Made by a program: the position numbers and the translations under genes
The notes under the pieces: generated by a model
Databases searched by the model: none
Told to the model about the DNA's origin: nothing
Seen by the model: only the letters and a program-made list of their open reading frames with translations
Part shown: positions 36,376-45,301 of the stretch, piece by piece
Layout of the letters: the number at the start of each line of letters is the position of its first letter
Position numbering within the stretch: position 1 is the first letter of the stretch
Virus record (IMG/VR): IMGVR_UViG_3300035188_001312
Span: 62,001 to 126,000 of that record
Origin: a virus
Strand: one strand, 5' to 3'
DNA: 64,000 nt

Positions 36376-37182
36376 TTATGGTTGTCGTGTTTTGTTTTGA
36401 TTACTTTTGTTTTTCATAATTGTTTTGATTAAATATACAAAAGTTTTGTTTAGTTTTTCTCTCTGGGGGTTATTTTTATCCCCTGGTAGTAATTTCAAAG
36501 TATATGAATATATTTTTTCTAATGTTTCTTTTGCAATTATCGGTGTAATTGGTTTTCCTCCAATTTTCCCTTTATTGTTTGTGTTTCCAGTAGTTACAGA
36601 ATCATCACTCATTGTTGGTTGTGTTGTATCTTGAACTTTGGTCGAAGCAATTTTTATAAATTCTTTACCTAGATCAATCAATTTATCGAATCCAGTTTTT
36701 TCTAATTCTCCACCAAAGTGTTTCATAGACCAAGATGGTATGCTAACTTTAAGTGCTTTACTAAATTCTATTATTTCTGTGACTCTATTGTTGTCTGCGA
36801 GAATATCGTTCAGTTTTAAACCTAATGGTGGTGAAGTGAGTTCTTTTTGTAAAGCGTTTACTGATTTTTTACCTTGTGCAAATGCAGTCATTAATTTTAA
36901 AAATACGCCAATTGTTAATGATGAAACTGATAATTTTTTAAACATTGATTTTACGTTATTTATTGAATCACCAATAAGACCCTCTTCTAAAGTTGATTCA
37001 TTTTCAAGTGCTTCTAAAATAGTATCAAAAAGTTCTTGATGTCTTAATGAAACAACATCTATCATTTCTGTGGATTGCAACAAACTATCGGAATAATCGG
37101 TAAATAATGTATGTTCTATTATTTGTAATTCTCTATTAGTTAGTTGAAAACCATTATCATCCAGTAACCGTTTTAATTTCAT
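36376..37182 (-). CDS. Late hypothetical protein with MKLKxLL N-terminus, paralogue B
   Basis: 268 residues. The first 25 residues match paralogue A; later parts are unrelated except in helical character. It carries a Ser/Thr/Asn-rich linker (DTTQPTMSDDSVTTGNTNNKG, read in parts) before a basic C-terminal helix region. AATAAATA at 37225-37232 points to late transcription of both paralogues. A third gene (58193-58678) begins with a related MLLKDLKNIIFEDD. Confidence 0.6.
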   Translation of the reverse strand: MKLKRLLDDNGFQLTNRELQIIEHTLFTDYSDSLLQSTEMIDVVSLRHQELFDTILEALENESTLEEGLIGDSINNVKSMFKKLSVSSLTIGVFLKLMTAFAQGKKSVNALQKELTSPPLGLKLNDILADNNRVTEIIEFSKALKVSIPSWSMKHFGGELEKTGFDKLIDLGKEFIKIASTKVQDTTQPTMSDDSVTTGNTNNKGKIGGKPITPIIAKETLEKIYSYTLKLLPGDKNNPQREKLNKTFVYLIKTIMKNKSNQNKTRQP

Positions 37183-37224
37183 AATAATTTTCCTTTGTAG
37201 ATATTTTATTTTTCAATGTATATA

Positions 37225-37232
37225 TATTTATT
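37225..37232 (-). promoter_or_regulatory. Late-type promoter (AATAAATA)
   Basis: 43 bases before the start of paralogue B on the minus strand. Confidence 0.4.
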
Positions 37233-37340
37233 TATTATTCATATTGAAAGACCTCAAACTTTAGTTGAAGGTTGATGGATAGTTTTGTAGTTAATTTGTG
37301 AAAATAATTGACTTTTTGCATGAATATTTTTCAATTGTGG

Positions 37341-37346
37341 TATAAT
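37341..37346 (+). promoter_or_regulatory. Extended -10 promoter (TGGTATAAT)
   Basis: TG-G-TATAAT, an extended -10, upstream of leader repeat copy 2 and about 145 bases before the next start codon. Confidence 0.5.
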
Positions 37347-37393
37347 TAGTAATAAATCAGTAATTCTGATTTTGGATAACTGTATATTAATAT

Positions 37394-37424
37394 GAATACT
37401 TGTTAGTCTTGGAAACAAGCAGTG
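37394..37424 (+). repeat. Leader repeat, copy 2
   Basis: See copy 1 at 34477. Here CTTGTT and AACAAG can pair across TAGTCTTGGA, giving a small hairpin in the leader. Confidence 0.5.
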
Positions 37425-37491
37425 GAATCACCATTCTTTAGATTATTTAATGTAGAATAATAGAAAATGTATAATGCACAAGGAGAAATCG

Positions 37492-37893
37492 ATGCCCAAT
37501 AAAAAATTTGAAATTCAATTAACACCTCAAAATGATGAGTGGATAAACTTAATTCCAAACCCAACACAAAATATGGATGTTATCTTTAACAAAATTGTTG
37601 ATTTGGTAATCAACGAAGGTATTTTTTTAGAGGTAATTTCACAGTCACTAACATTGAATGACTTATCAAAATTTAAAATGACATATGCTAAAATGCAAGC
37701 AACTCGGGCAAAACATATGCTAGATTTGGAAATAACACCCACTCAAACTGAAAGAAAGAAAATAACACAAATAAAAACTGTAGAAGTGGAAAAAGAAATT
37801 ATTATCCCAGATGAAATTAAAGTTCCTGTGGAAACTAAGATTGAGAAAAAAGAAAAGAAAATGTCTCATGGGTTTTCAGAAGAAAGCTTCTGA
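37492..37893 (+). CDS. Hypothetical protein, 133 residues
   Basis: The ATG at 37492 follows AAGGAGAAATCG, so the ATG six codons earlier is unlikely. The N-terminal 80 residues look folded and the C-terminal 50 are charged and repetitive (VEKEIIIPDEIKVPVETK, then KKEKK). No family recognised. It is followed after 37 bases by another unknown gene. Confidence 0.6.
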   Translation: MPNKKFEIQLTPQNDEWINLIPNPTQNMDVIFNKIVDLVINEGIFLEVISQSLTLNDLSKFKMTYAKMQATRAKHMLDLEITPTQTERKKITQIKTVEVEKEIIIPDEIKVPVETKIEKKEKKMSHGFSEESF

Positions 37894-37930
37894 TTGGATA
37901 TAATTGATTTTTTAAACATAGGAGAAAAAT

Positions 37931-38380
37931 ATGGATTTGAAATTAGAGGAACGTTTTAATACAGAAGAACTGAATGAAATAAGAAAACGGGTATTTTCAT
38001 TTGCCGATCAGATGTTTTTGGAAGGAGTTTCAGTTGGTCGTGAATTAAATAGAGATTTGATATATGGTGAAACCGAACAATTTGTTCGAGATAAATTATC
38101 TGCAATGACTGCATATTTTGTTACAGATTCATTATGGACTGCAATGCCACCACACGGTTATAATCCTGATCCATCCGTTGATATTCCAAAACCTAGTGAT
38201 GCCGTAGCATCGACATTTGGAAAATCTATAAAAAGATCTATTACTGGAGAATGTAACGCACAACAAAAACCCGAAGATGTTGGTTTGGTTTCGGAAGAAA
38301 AACCTGATTGGGTTAAAGAAGTTGAGAAAGCTGGGTTGCTTCGTGAAGGTGTAGATGTTAACACGTTGGAAAACCTATAA
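37931..38380 (+). CDS. Hypothetical protein, 149 residues
   Basis: N-terminal helices (LEERFNTEELNEIRKRV, FADQMFLEGV) and a Pro-rich middle (AMPPHGYNPDPSVDIPKPSD). TAGGAGAAA precedes the start. Co-transcribed with the gene before it and closed by a perfect convergent hairpin. Function unknown. Confidence 0.6.
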   Translation: MDLKLEERFNTEELNEIRKRVFSFADQMFLEGVSVGRELNRDLIYGETEQFVRDKLSAMTAYFVTDSLWTAMPPHGYNPDPSVDIPKPSDAVASTFGKSIKRSITGECNAQQKPEDVGLVSEEKPDWVKEVEKAGLLREGVDVNTLENL

Positions 38381-38412
38381 CATCACGATATTTTAGTAAG
38401 GTTGTCAAATGT

Positions 38413-38446
38413 ATTGGTGGTTTAACTAATTGATTAAACCACCAAT
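38413..38446. terminator. Convergent hairpin
   Basis: ATTGGTGGTTTAA and its exact complement flank an 8-base loop, exactly between the plus-strand gene and the end of the LP-tail operon. Confidence 0.65.
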
Positions 38447-38449
38447 CAT

Positions 38450-39238
38450 TTAAAAAAATAAGTTTTGTAATTTATCTGGTAATAAATGGGTATTGTTAGT
38501 TTTTAATGCATATTTTAGCATATCAGGATAATCTTTCCAAAAATCACCATCATATCTGTCTACTAATTCATTATCTACAATTAATTTTGGTGATGTAACT
38601 TGACCAATTATCATAGAATCATGTATTTTTTCTAATTCTGTTATTGCATTATGATTATCCGTGTTTAATGCTACGGTAAATGGACTTTCACCTTTTTTAT
38701 TTAATGGATTAATAATTGTTTGTTTGGCTAAACTAAAAAATAAAGATAAATATGGAGTATATAAATTTATACCTGATAAAATATGCAATATATGAGTACC
38801 TGTTATACTTTGAGAATTTACATTGATATTTTTATGTGATATGACAATTTCAAACATTTTATTTGGGTTAAGTGAATTTAAAGCACTTTTCATAAGATTG
38901 AAATCGGCAGATCTTTTTTCTGTAGTTTTGTGGTGTTCTAGCATCGTTTCAATGGTCATTGAATAATCATGTGTCGCTGTTTTTGAAACCGATATTGCAA
39001 CTTCGATAGGTGATAAAAAGTTACTACCACCAACATCAACATTGCATCCTTGATCGATGAATTGAGTTACCTTTTGTAATAATTTTATTTTATCAAGATC
39101 CGAATATATTAATGCTTCTAAAAGTGTTATTTTATTGGCAACTCCTTCTATACTTGAAATATCGATAGTTATATCAGGTTTTATATTACCATTTTTTAAT
39201 TGTTCTAACCATTGATCAATTTGTTCAATTGAAAACAT
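38450..39238 (-). CDS. Ankyrin-type LP-tail protein 1
   Basis: 262 residues. Layout: N-terminal helix IDQWLEQLKNGNIKPD, then repeats with ankyrin features (TLLEALIYSDLDKIKLLQ; QGCNVDVGGSNFLSPIEVAI; HILHILSGINL; NPLNKKGESPFTVAL), then DRYDGDFWKDYPDMLKYA and the final LPDKLQNLFF. The three genes upstream have the same plan. Ankyrin repeats bind proteins; the target is not visible. It is the last gene of a minus-strand operon whose promoter lies at 44371. Confidence 0.75.
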   Translation of the reverse strand: MFSIEQIDQWLEQLKNGNIKPDITIDISSIEGVANKITLLEALIYSDLDKIKLLQKVTQFIDQGCNVDVGGSNFLSPIEVAISVSKTATHDYSMTIETMLEHHKTTEKRSADFNLMKSALNSLNPNKMFEIVISHKNINVNSQSITGTHILHILSGINLYTPYLSLFFSLAKQTIINPLNKKGESPFTVALNTDNHNAITELEKIHDSMIIGQVTSPKLIVDNELVDRYDGDFWKDYPDMLKYALKTNNTHLLPDKLQNLFF

Positions 39239-39276
39239 TATTTTTCTCCTTTATAATAAATTGTTAATGTTATTCC

Positions 39277-40041
39277 TCAGAATAAAAGGTTTTGTATTTT
39301 TTCTGGCAATAAAAATTTTTTTTCTGATTTAACTGCGTATGTTAACATTGCTGGGTAATCTTTCCAAAAGTTACCAATATATCTGTCCACAATTTCATAT
39401 TTCACAATGTGTACTGGTGATTTACCATCATAACCTATTAACATTGCGTGTTTGTTTTGTTTCCAGGCTAATATTGTAGCAGTGTTGGTGTTTAATAATG
39501 CAACAGTCATTGGACTATATCCATCCTTATTTATTGGATTAACATCAATATCAGGTCTAAGAGTTAGAATATCGTTAAGATGTTCAACATAATATGCCAC
39601 TGCAGATAATATATGTAAAATATGAGTATTGTCATCTATAGAAATTGTGTTAACATTGATGTTTTCATTTGTTACTACTAAATTAAACATAATATTTGCA
39701 TGTAATGCACCTAACGAACATTTCATAATATTTAAATCGTTTTCGTGTTTTTTGTGGTGAGATAATAATAATCTGATTAGATCAACATAATCATTATCCT
39801 CAGACCAAAAAATTGCAGTTTCAATAGCAGAACAACCGACTTGTACACCATCCACATCACAACCAAGTGATATAAGTTTTTCAATTAGTTTAATTTTTTC
39901 ATTTGGTGATACATTTGTTACTCGTATAGCTGCATCAAGTAAGGTTGTTTGAAATTCCGTATCAACCATAAAATCGGGGGTAATCTTATGCTCTTCTAAA
40001 TCTGAAATCCATCCATTAAGTTCTGTTAAGGTAATAATCAT
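39277..40041 (-). CDS. Ankyrin-type LP-tail protein 2
   Basis: 254 residues with the same plan: LNGWISDLEEHKITPDF, LLDAAIRVTNVS, LGCDVDGVQVGCSAIETAI, HILHILSAV, NPINKDGYSPMTVAL, DRYIGNFWKDYPAMLTYA, and the tail LPEKIQNLLF. It is clearly a tandem duplicate of its neighbours, but their pairwise identity is only partial, so the duplication is not recent. Gaps to the neighbours are about 36 bases. Confidence 0.75.
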   Translation of the reverse strand: MIITLTELNGWISDLEEHKITPDFMVDTEFQTTLLDAAIRVTNVSPNEKIKLIEKLISLGCDVDGVQVGCSAIETAIFWSEDNDYVDLIRLLLSHHKKHENDLNIMKCSLGALHANIMFNLVVTNENINVNTISIDDNTHILHILSAVAYYVEHLNDILTLRPDIDVNPINKDGYSPMTVALLNTNTATILAWKQNKHAMLIGYDGKSPVHIVKYEIVDRYIGNFWKDYPAMLTYAVKSEKKFLLPEKIQNLLF

Positions 40042-40078
40042 TTTTTCACCAATGCTTTTAAATATTCAAATAGGGGTG

Positions 40079-40867
40079 TTAAAAAAACACATTTTTTAAT
40101 TTTTCTGGTAGTTGATTAAATTTACCATTTTTATAGGCATAATTTAACATTTTTGGATATTTTTTCCAAAAATCTCCAAAATATCTATCAACTAAATTGT
40201 TGTCTATAATGTCAGTTTCAGCACCAGTAAAATTTCCAATAATCATGGTATATTTTCTTTTTTGTAGTTCCCTGACTGCAACATAATTTTTTATGTTTAA
40301 TGCCACTGTGAATGGACTATTACCATTGTTATCTAGTGGGTTTAGATGTACATCTGGTGCATAAGAAAATAAATCGCCAATGAATGCTGCGTGATGTTCA
40401 GATTCAACTAAAATATGTAAAATATGTTGGTTGTTACTATTTAATGCGTTTACATCCACTTGTTTATTTGATACCACAAGTTTAAATCTGGAATCTGGAT
40501 CGTAAGAATTTATTGCCGTTATCATTAGACTAAAATCTGATTCTTGTGTGGAATTATGTTTTCTTAACATCATATTTAATATAGATGTATTTATAACATC
40601 ATCTTTTAACTGTAGTGCAATTTCTAATGGTGATCTATAATTTTTATCATTTAAACTAGCATAATTAACACCATCAACATCACAACCAAAATCTAATAAT
40701 TGTTTTATTACGTCAAATTTGACATTTACAGGCTCATTACTCAAAATAATACTTTCAAGCATAGTAATGTCACCTTTACTACTACCTATAATTGCTTTAT
40801 TTGGCTTTAATTCACCAGTTCGCAACATTTCAATCCACGAATCAAAATACTTTTTGTTAAAACTCAT
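40079..40867 (-). CDS. Ankyrin-type LP-tail protein 3
   Basis: 262 residues from the ATG at 40867, chosen because GAAGG lies 7 bases upstream. A longer reading to 40990 would overlap the preceding gene by 113 bases. Same plan: FDSWIEMLRTGELKPN, LLDFGCDVDGVNY, SPLEIALQL, HILHILVES, NPLDNNGNSPFTVAL, DRYFGDFWKKYPKMLNYA, and the tail LPEKLKNVFF. Confidence 0.75.
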   Translation of the reverse strand: MSFNKKYFDSWIEMLRTGELKPNKAIIGSSKGDITMLESIILSNEPVNVKFDVIKQLLDFGCDVDGVNYASLNDKNYRSPLEIALQLKDDVINTSILNMMLRKHNSTQESDFSLMITAINSYDPDSRFKLVVSNKQVDVNALNSNNQHILHILVESEHHAAFIGDLFSYAPDVHLNPLDNNGNSPFTVALNIKNYVAVRELQKRKYTMIIGNFTGAETDIIDNNLVDRYFGDFWKKYPKMLNYAYKNGKFNQLPEKLKNVFF

Positions 40868-40877
40868 ATGCATACCT

Positions 40878-41648
40878 TCAAAATAAAAGACTTGAAATTT
40901 TAGGTGGTAGCATATCAAATTTCCCAAATTTATATGCATATTGTAACATATCTGGATGATCTTTCCAAAAATCCCCATTATATCTATCAACTAATTCATA
41001 ATGTATTATCTTTTTTGGGTCATTTACTTTTCCAATTATTCTGCATTTTATATTGTGTTTTAATGCAGAAATTGCAGATGAATCATCTATGTTGATTGCC
41101 AATGTTAATGGACTTTCACCTTCGGAATTTAGTGGATTGGATATTGTTTTTGGGTTATCCAAAATTAAATTAACAAACGTTGGGTTATAGATTCCTTCAT
41201 AAATCATAATATGTAATATGTAATCACCATATATTGTTTTTTCATTTGTGTTTATATTATCACTACCAACAATTACAGGGAATAATGCTTCTGCATGTGG
41301 TGATTTAAACGACGTTTTTATTATTTCTAAATCTAAATGGTTAGATTTATGGTGTTGTAACATTAGATATACAACATCTGTATAGTTCATGGTTTGCATA
41401 ATTGCTCGCTCTATTGGGGTAAATACCCCTTCTGCATCAACATCACACCCCAATTCAATTAACTTTTCTACTCTATCTAATAATTCCTTTTTAGTTAATT
41501 TACTGCTTATTGCAGCATCTAATAAATTTACGGAATTCTTATTTCCCAAACTAACTAACTTATTTGGGTTCATTACACCGCTTTTTATTTTTTTTATCCA
41601 TTCATCAATTTGTTCTGGAGTATAAACTGTAACTGTGTTCTTTGTCAT
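40878..41648 (-). CDS. Ankyrin-type LP-tail protein 4
   Basis: 256 residues: IDEWIKKIKSGVMNPN, NLLDAAISSK, LGCDVDAEGVFTPIERAI, YILHIMIYE, NPLNSEGESPLTLAI, DRYNGDFWKDHPDMLQYA, tail LPPKISSLLF. The first of the four near-identical-plan genes in transcription order. Its tail is the least regular of the four. Confidence 0.75.
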   Translation of the reverse strand: MTKNTVTVYTPEQIDEWIKKIKSGVMNPNKLVSLGNKNSVNLLDAAISSKLTKKELLDRVEKLIELGCDVDAEGVFTPIERAIMQTMNYTDVVYLMLQHHKSNHLDLEIIKTSFKSPHAEALFPVIVGSDNINTNEKTIYGDYILHIMIYEGIYNPTFVNLILDNPKTISNPLNSEGESPLTLAINIDDSSAISALKHNIKCRIIGKVNDPKKIIHYELVDRYNGDFWKDHPDMLQYAYKFGKFDMLPPKISSLLF

Positions 41649-41667
41649 TTTATTGCCTTTTGTGAAT

Positions 41668-42531
41668 TCAAATTATATCGCTGATAAAAAATATGTTTCG
41701 AATATTTTCTGGTAATGTTTCGGGAATATAAGTCAAAATTAATTTTATTAATGTTGGTTCTAATTTTATAACATTTTTTACCTGTGTACTGTTGATTTTA
41801 TCAATCCATACATCTTTACCATCAATAAATTGTAAGATGTAATCTTTATTAATTCCTTCCCCGCTAGTAATATAATCATAGACATCTTTTGAACCATTAG
41901 TTAAGGCTTCCAATGCTATTCGCTGAACATCACCTAATCTTGTCAAACTACTTGTGTTCATTTCACCGTACTGAGAATATTCATAGCCCATGTTTCGAAA
42001 TAAATTTTCACGATTCTTGTTTTTTTCTGAAAAATTAAAAATTTCTTTTATGAAATCTAAATCATTATGTTTTGCTGCAATGATACACACTAGATGTAAG
42101 AACCCATTATCTCTAATATTTCCCGATTTATGTAAATTTCTTAAATTATTTCCAAAACATTTGTCGTTGATACCATACTTATCCATAAATTGAATAATAT
42201 CTTTTAAGGTTTTAGTTTCCCCACCACTAATTGCGTGTGATACTGCCGATTGTAATTTTATATTTAAAGATGCGAATAGAATGTTTAACTTTTTTTCTTC
42301 ATCACGACAATACGCCATAAGTTCCGGTAATATATCTTTATCCGAAACATTACTAGCCCCGTATTTTGTTTCTAATGATTTTTTAATTTTTTCAAATTTA
42401 TCATCATAAGACTGATAGTTTGATAAAATTTTTGAAATTTCATCCCCAATATTTTCGACACCTGAAAAATTATCTCTTGCATGTTTTTCCTGTGATGAAA
42501 TTTTTTTAATATTTTTAGTTGCTGTATTCAT
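41668..42531 (-). CDS. LP-tail protein 5, repeat-containing
   Basis: 287 residues. Ankyrin-like spacing appears in the middle (GFLHLVCIIAAKHNDLDFIKE). The start region is charged. The tail motif LPENIRNIFF is present but followed by five more residues (ISDII), the only member where it is not terminal. It belongs to the operon by spacing (about 20 bases on both sides). Confidence 0.65.
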   Translation of the reverse strand: MNTATKNIKKISSQEKHARDNFSGVENIGDEISKILSNYQSYDDKFEKIKKSLETKYGASNVSDKDILPELMAYCRDEEKKLNILFASLNIKLQSAVSHAISGGETKTLKDIIQFMDKYGINDKCFGNNLRNLHKSGNIRDNGFLHLVCIIAAKHNDLDFIKEIFNFSEKNKNRENLFRNMGYEYSQYGEMNTSSLTRLGDVQRIALEALTNGSKDVYDYITSGEGINKDYILQFIDGKDVWIDKINSTQVKNVIKLEPTLIKLILTYIPETLPENIRNIFFISDII

Positions 42532-42552
42532 AATTTGTGTCGATTGATTGAG

Positions 42553-43461
42553 TTAAAAAAACAAATTTTTTATTTTTTCCGGTAAATATCTATTATCTTT
42601 TGTAATCTTATATAACAATTTACTCACTATTGGGGATTGAATATCAACTATGCGTTTTAACCATGGTGTGTAATCTTCTTCAGCAAATTTACCCAATTCT
42701 ATTAAATTGCAGAATAATATTCCTGTTTCTGTTGTATAATAATTTCTTATTAGTGATGCTAAAGTATCCATAGCTTGTTTATCGGTAGATAAAACGGTTT
42801 CATACTTTTTCATAATATCGTCGATTGTTTCACCACCATTGAAAAATAATATTTCACTTGGAAATGTTTTAATCGCTGATAACATCATTCGAAATAATTC
42901 AGGCGAATAATTTGCATCAACCAGAGAATAGTAAAAATGTAAGTCTTTAAGTGTTCGGAAAATTGCCCATGACTTATCAGGACTTATTGATTTAGCCTGT
43001 TTAACCAATTCTTTTTTAAAAAAGAATTCCATATCAGAAAACCAAGGTTTTTCCGAGAGAGCCGTAAACCAATGTCCAGAACCGCCACCATCATAGTTCA
43101 ACACTGCGTAAACTAATATTCCAATGTCATAATTATTAAATCTGATTTTATCATTCAGTGAAATATTTTTGTACATGAACTTATAACTCCAGGGTGGTTT
43201 ATTTTTCCCTTTTATGAGTTTATTGAATTCATTAAATATCACCGACCAAATAAATTCACAGTTTTCCGTGTTGTTTGCTATACCGGATGCATATTCATAT
43301 AATGCTTCATTTTTTGAATTTCGCAGTAATCCTCTCACAAACTCAGCTTTTTGTATATAATGAGTATCCTTTAAACTGTCATTACATAATTTAATAAATT
43401 CGATTGGGTTTTTGGGTGAATGTAGTTTTTTAGCTTTTTCACCAGCTTCAAGGTAATCCAT
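42553..43461 (-). CDS. LP-tail protein 6, helical
   Basis: 302 residues, helical, without clear ankyrin repeats. It ends LLYKITKDNRYLPEKIKNLFF when read in two parts (KLLYKITKDNRY, LPEKIKNLFF). The pre-tail LLY-K-x-T-K is shared with the next gene and the distant gene at 60006, which marks a second subfamily. Function unknown. Confidence 0.65.
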   Translation of the reverse strand: MDYLEAGEKAKKLHSPKNPIEFIKLCNDSLKDTHYIQKAEFVRGLLRNSKNEALYEYASGIANNTENCEFIWSVIFNEFNKLIKGKNKPPWSYKFMYKNISLNDKIRFNNYDIGILVYAVLNYDGGGSGHWFTALSEKPWFSDMEFFFKKELVKQAKSISPDKSWAIFRTLKDLHFYYSLVDANYSPELFRMMLSAIKTFPSEILFFNGGETIDDIMKKYETVLSTDKQAMDTLASLIRNYYTTETGILFCNLIELGKFAEEDYTPWLKRIVDIQSPIVSKLLYKITKDNRYLPEKIKNLFF

Positions 43462-43472
43462 ATTATCTCCAT

Positions 43473-44327
43473 TTAAAAGAAAATTAGATTTTTAACCTTT
43501 TCAGGTAAAAAATCGACATTTTTAGTTTTGTTATATAATAATTTTTTTATATCATCTGGACAGTTTGGATTTTTACAAAAGTTTAGAATAGTAGCTATTC
43601 TAAAATTCGACATCATTGATTGTGAACTTAAAACACGAGTCAATAATTTCCCCAACTCTATTCCATTTGCTACTACTCGCCACTCTAAGTTGTGGTTAGT
43701 TAATAATGCTTCGACTAAATCATCTGTATCTAATGTTCGGATTTTCCAATCCTTTGCTTTATCACATACAGCTTCAAAGATTTTTGGCATTTTTAATAAT
43801 CCTGGGTTTGATGCCATCATAATTAGATTTTTATCAGATTTTATATTTTTCAATAATATTTTTTCAGGTGCGTTAGGATGTTTGAAAAAATCTGCTCGTT
43901 GTCTTTCTAACCAACTTTTATCTACTTGTGGATTATTTTTAGGTATTAGCGAACTATAAATTTCTTCTAATTGTTTTGGTGAGGTATGTTTTGATTTCCA
44001 AAATTTAAATGGTAGTCCTCTAGCTAAACCATTTTCCCATACGTCATCGAATAATTCTTTCGAACCATTATCAAATAATTTATAAGTGTCGTTGCCATAA
44101 ATAATCAAAAATTTTTCAAGATTAATATTTGCCAGTTCTCTGATAATATCATCTGTACAGTTTTTTTCTTCCGATATTTTTAGATAAATTTCCCATGGAG
44201 TGTGGATACTTGTTCCAATTAAGTGGGTTGGGGTATTTTTTATGGTTTTTACTAATTCTTCTAATTCAACATGAGAAATACTCGGATTTTTAAGTTTTTC
44301 ATAGCAATCATCATACATATTTATCAT
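43473..44327 (-). CDS. LP-tail protein 7, helical; first gene of the operon
   Basis: 284 residues. Repeated helical units with NPGLLKMPK, NHNLEWRVV and CKNPNCPDDIKKLL suggest a HEAT- or leucine-rich-variant-like solenoid. The end is KKLLYNKTKNVDF then LPEKVKNLIFF. AAGG lies 8 bases before the start and an exact TATAAATA at 44371-44378 lies 44 bases upstream. Confidence 0.65.
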   Translation of the reverse strand: MINMYDDCYEKLKNPSISHVELEELVKTIKNTPTHLIGTSIHTPWEIYLKISEEKNCTDDIIRELANINLEKFLIIYGNDTYKLFDNGSKELFDDVWENGLARGLPFKFWKSKHTSPKQLEEIYSSLIPKNNPQVDKSWLERQRADFFKHPNAPEKILLKNIKSDKNLIMMASNPGLLKMPKIFEAVCDKAKDWKIRTLDTDDLVEALLTNHNLEWRVVANGIELGKLLTRVLSSQSMMSNFRIATILNFCKNPNCPDDIKKLLYNKTKNVDFLPEKVKNLIFF

Positions 44328-44370
44328 TTTTCGGACCTTTTAACATTGTTCTAGACATATTATTATAATA

Positions 44371-44378
44371 TATTTATA
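44371..44378 (-). promoter_or_regulatory. Late promoter, exact TATAAATA, of the LP-tail operon
   Basis: Exact T4 late consensus on the minus strand, 44 bases before the first gene of the seven-gene operon. Confidence 0.65.
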
Positions 44379-44414
44379 GGTGTTTTTAATGTTCACTTTA
44401 TTTTAAAAGGTCAG

Positions 44415-44422
44415 TATAAATA
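44415..44422 (+). promoter_or_regulatory. Late promoter, exact TATAAATA, of the adhesin region
   Basis: Exact consensus 54 bases before the fibre gene at 44476; AAAGGAG is the ribosome site. Confidence 0.75.
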
Positions 44423-44475
44423 TTATTTGAATAGTTTTAAATTATTAAGTTTTAATAACAAAAAGGAGATACAAA

Positions 44476-45291
44476 ATGGTTGATTCAATTTTTAAAAAAA
44501 TGGGTAGTGTAGTTGCAACCGCTGTTGCAAATGAAGCATCTGCCAGACAGGCGGCAGTTACTACTTTAACCACTGCATTAGAAACTGCTAATACTAATAG
44601 ACAAAATGCTATTTCAACTGAAGCATCTGCAAGACAAGCCGCAGATACTACTTTAACAAATAATCTTGCTTCTGAAGCAACTTCAAGAGCAACTGCTGAT
44701 AACAATTTGACTACAGCTATCAATACCGAAAAAGCTAGAATTGATGCTATTTTATCAGCATCATCTGCTGATAAAGATTCATTTGCTGAAATTGTTACTT
44801 TGATTAACTCAGTTGATACTACTAATGATAACGCATTCGCATCATATGTAACATCTAATAATGCAGCAGTCGCGGCATTAGATACTGCGTATAAAGCTGC
44901 TGATACTACATTAACTAATAATTTGGCATTAAAAGCACCAATTGCAAACCCAACATTTACTGGTGTTGCAACTTTCGTAGGTATTAAAGAAACTAAAATT
45001 GCTATGTCAGCAAACAACATTGATTTAGCTACAGGGTCTGTATTCAGTAAAACTATTTCAGGTGCTACTACATTAACTATTTCAAATTCACCTACATCTG
45101 GTTTAGTAGGAACTTTTATTCTTAACCTTACTAATGGTGGTTCATCAACTATTACTTGGTTTAGTGGTATTAAATGGGTTGGTGGTACAGCTCCAACTTT
45201 AACAACTGCTGGTAGAGATAGATTGGGTTTCATTACTGAAGATGGTGGTACAACTTGGGATGGTTTTGTAATGGGTAAAGATCTTAAATAA
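44476..45291 (+). CDS. Tail fibre protein with coiled-coil shaft and C-terminal tip
   Basis: 271 residues. Residues 15-100 are Ala/Thr-rich heptads (EASARQAAVTTL, EASARQAADTTLTNNL repeated), typical of trimeric fibre shafts. ALKAPIANPTFTG (residues 155-167) is a motif common in fibres before a knob. The end WFSGIKWVGGTAPTL...TEDGGTTWDGFVMG is a widespread fibre tip. The adhesin genes follow in the same transcript. Confidence 0.8.
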   Translation: MVDSIFKKMGSVVATAVANEASARQAAVTTLTTALETANTNRQNAISTEASARQAADTTLTNNLASEATSRATADNNLTTAINTEKARIDAILSASSADKDSFAEIVTLINSVDTTNDNAFASYVTSNNAAVAALDTAYKAADTTLTNNLALKAPIANPTFTGVATFVGIKETKIAMSANNIDLATGSVFSKTISGATTLTISNSPTSGLVGTFILNLTNGGSSTITWFSGIKWVGGTAPTLTTAGRDRLGFITEDGGTTWDGFVMGKDLK

Positions 45292-45301
45292 GGAGATTTT
45301 T

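Noticed and set aside
40868-40990. Longer N-terminus of ankyrin-type protein 3
   Set aside because: It overlaps the preceding gene by more than 100 bases, and GAAGG stands before the ATG at 40867.
44445-45233. Long minus-strand ORF opposite the fibre gene
   Set aside because: It is the Val/Ala-rich antisense image of an Ala/Thr-rich coiled coil, without a ribosome site.
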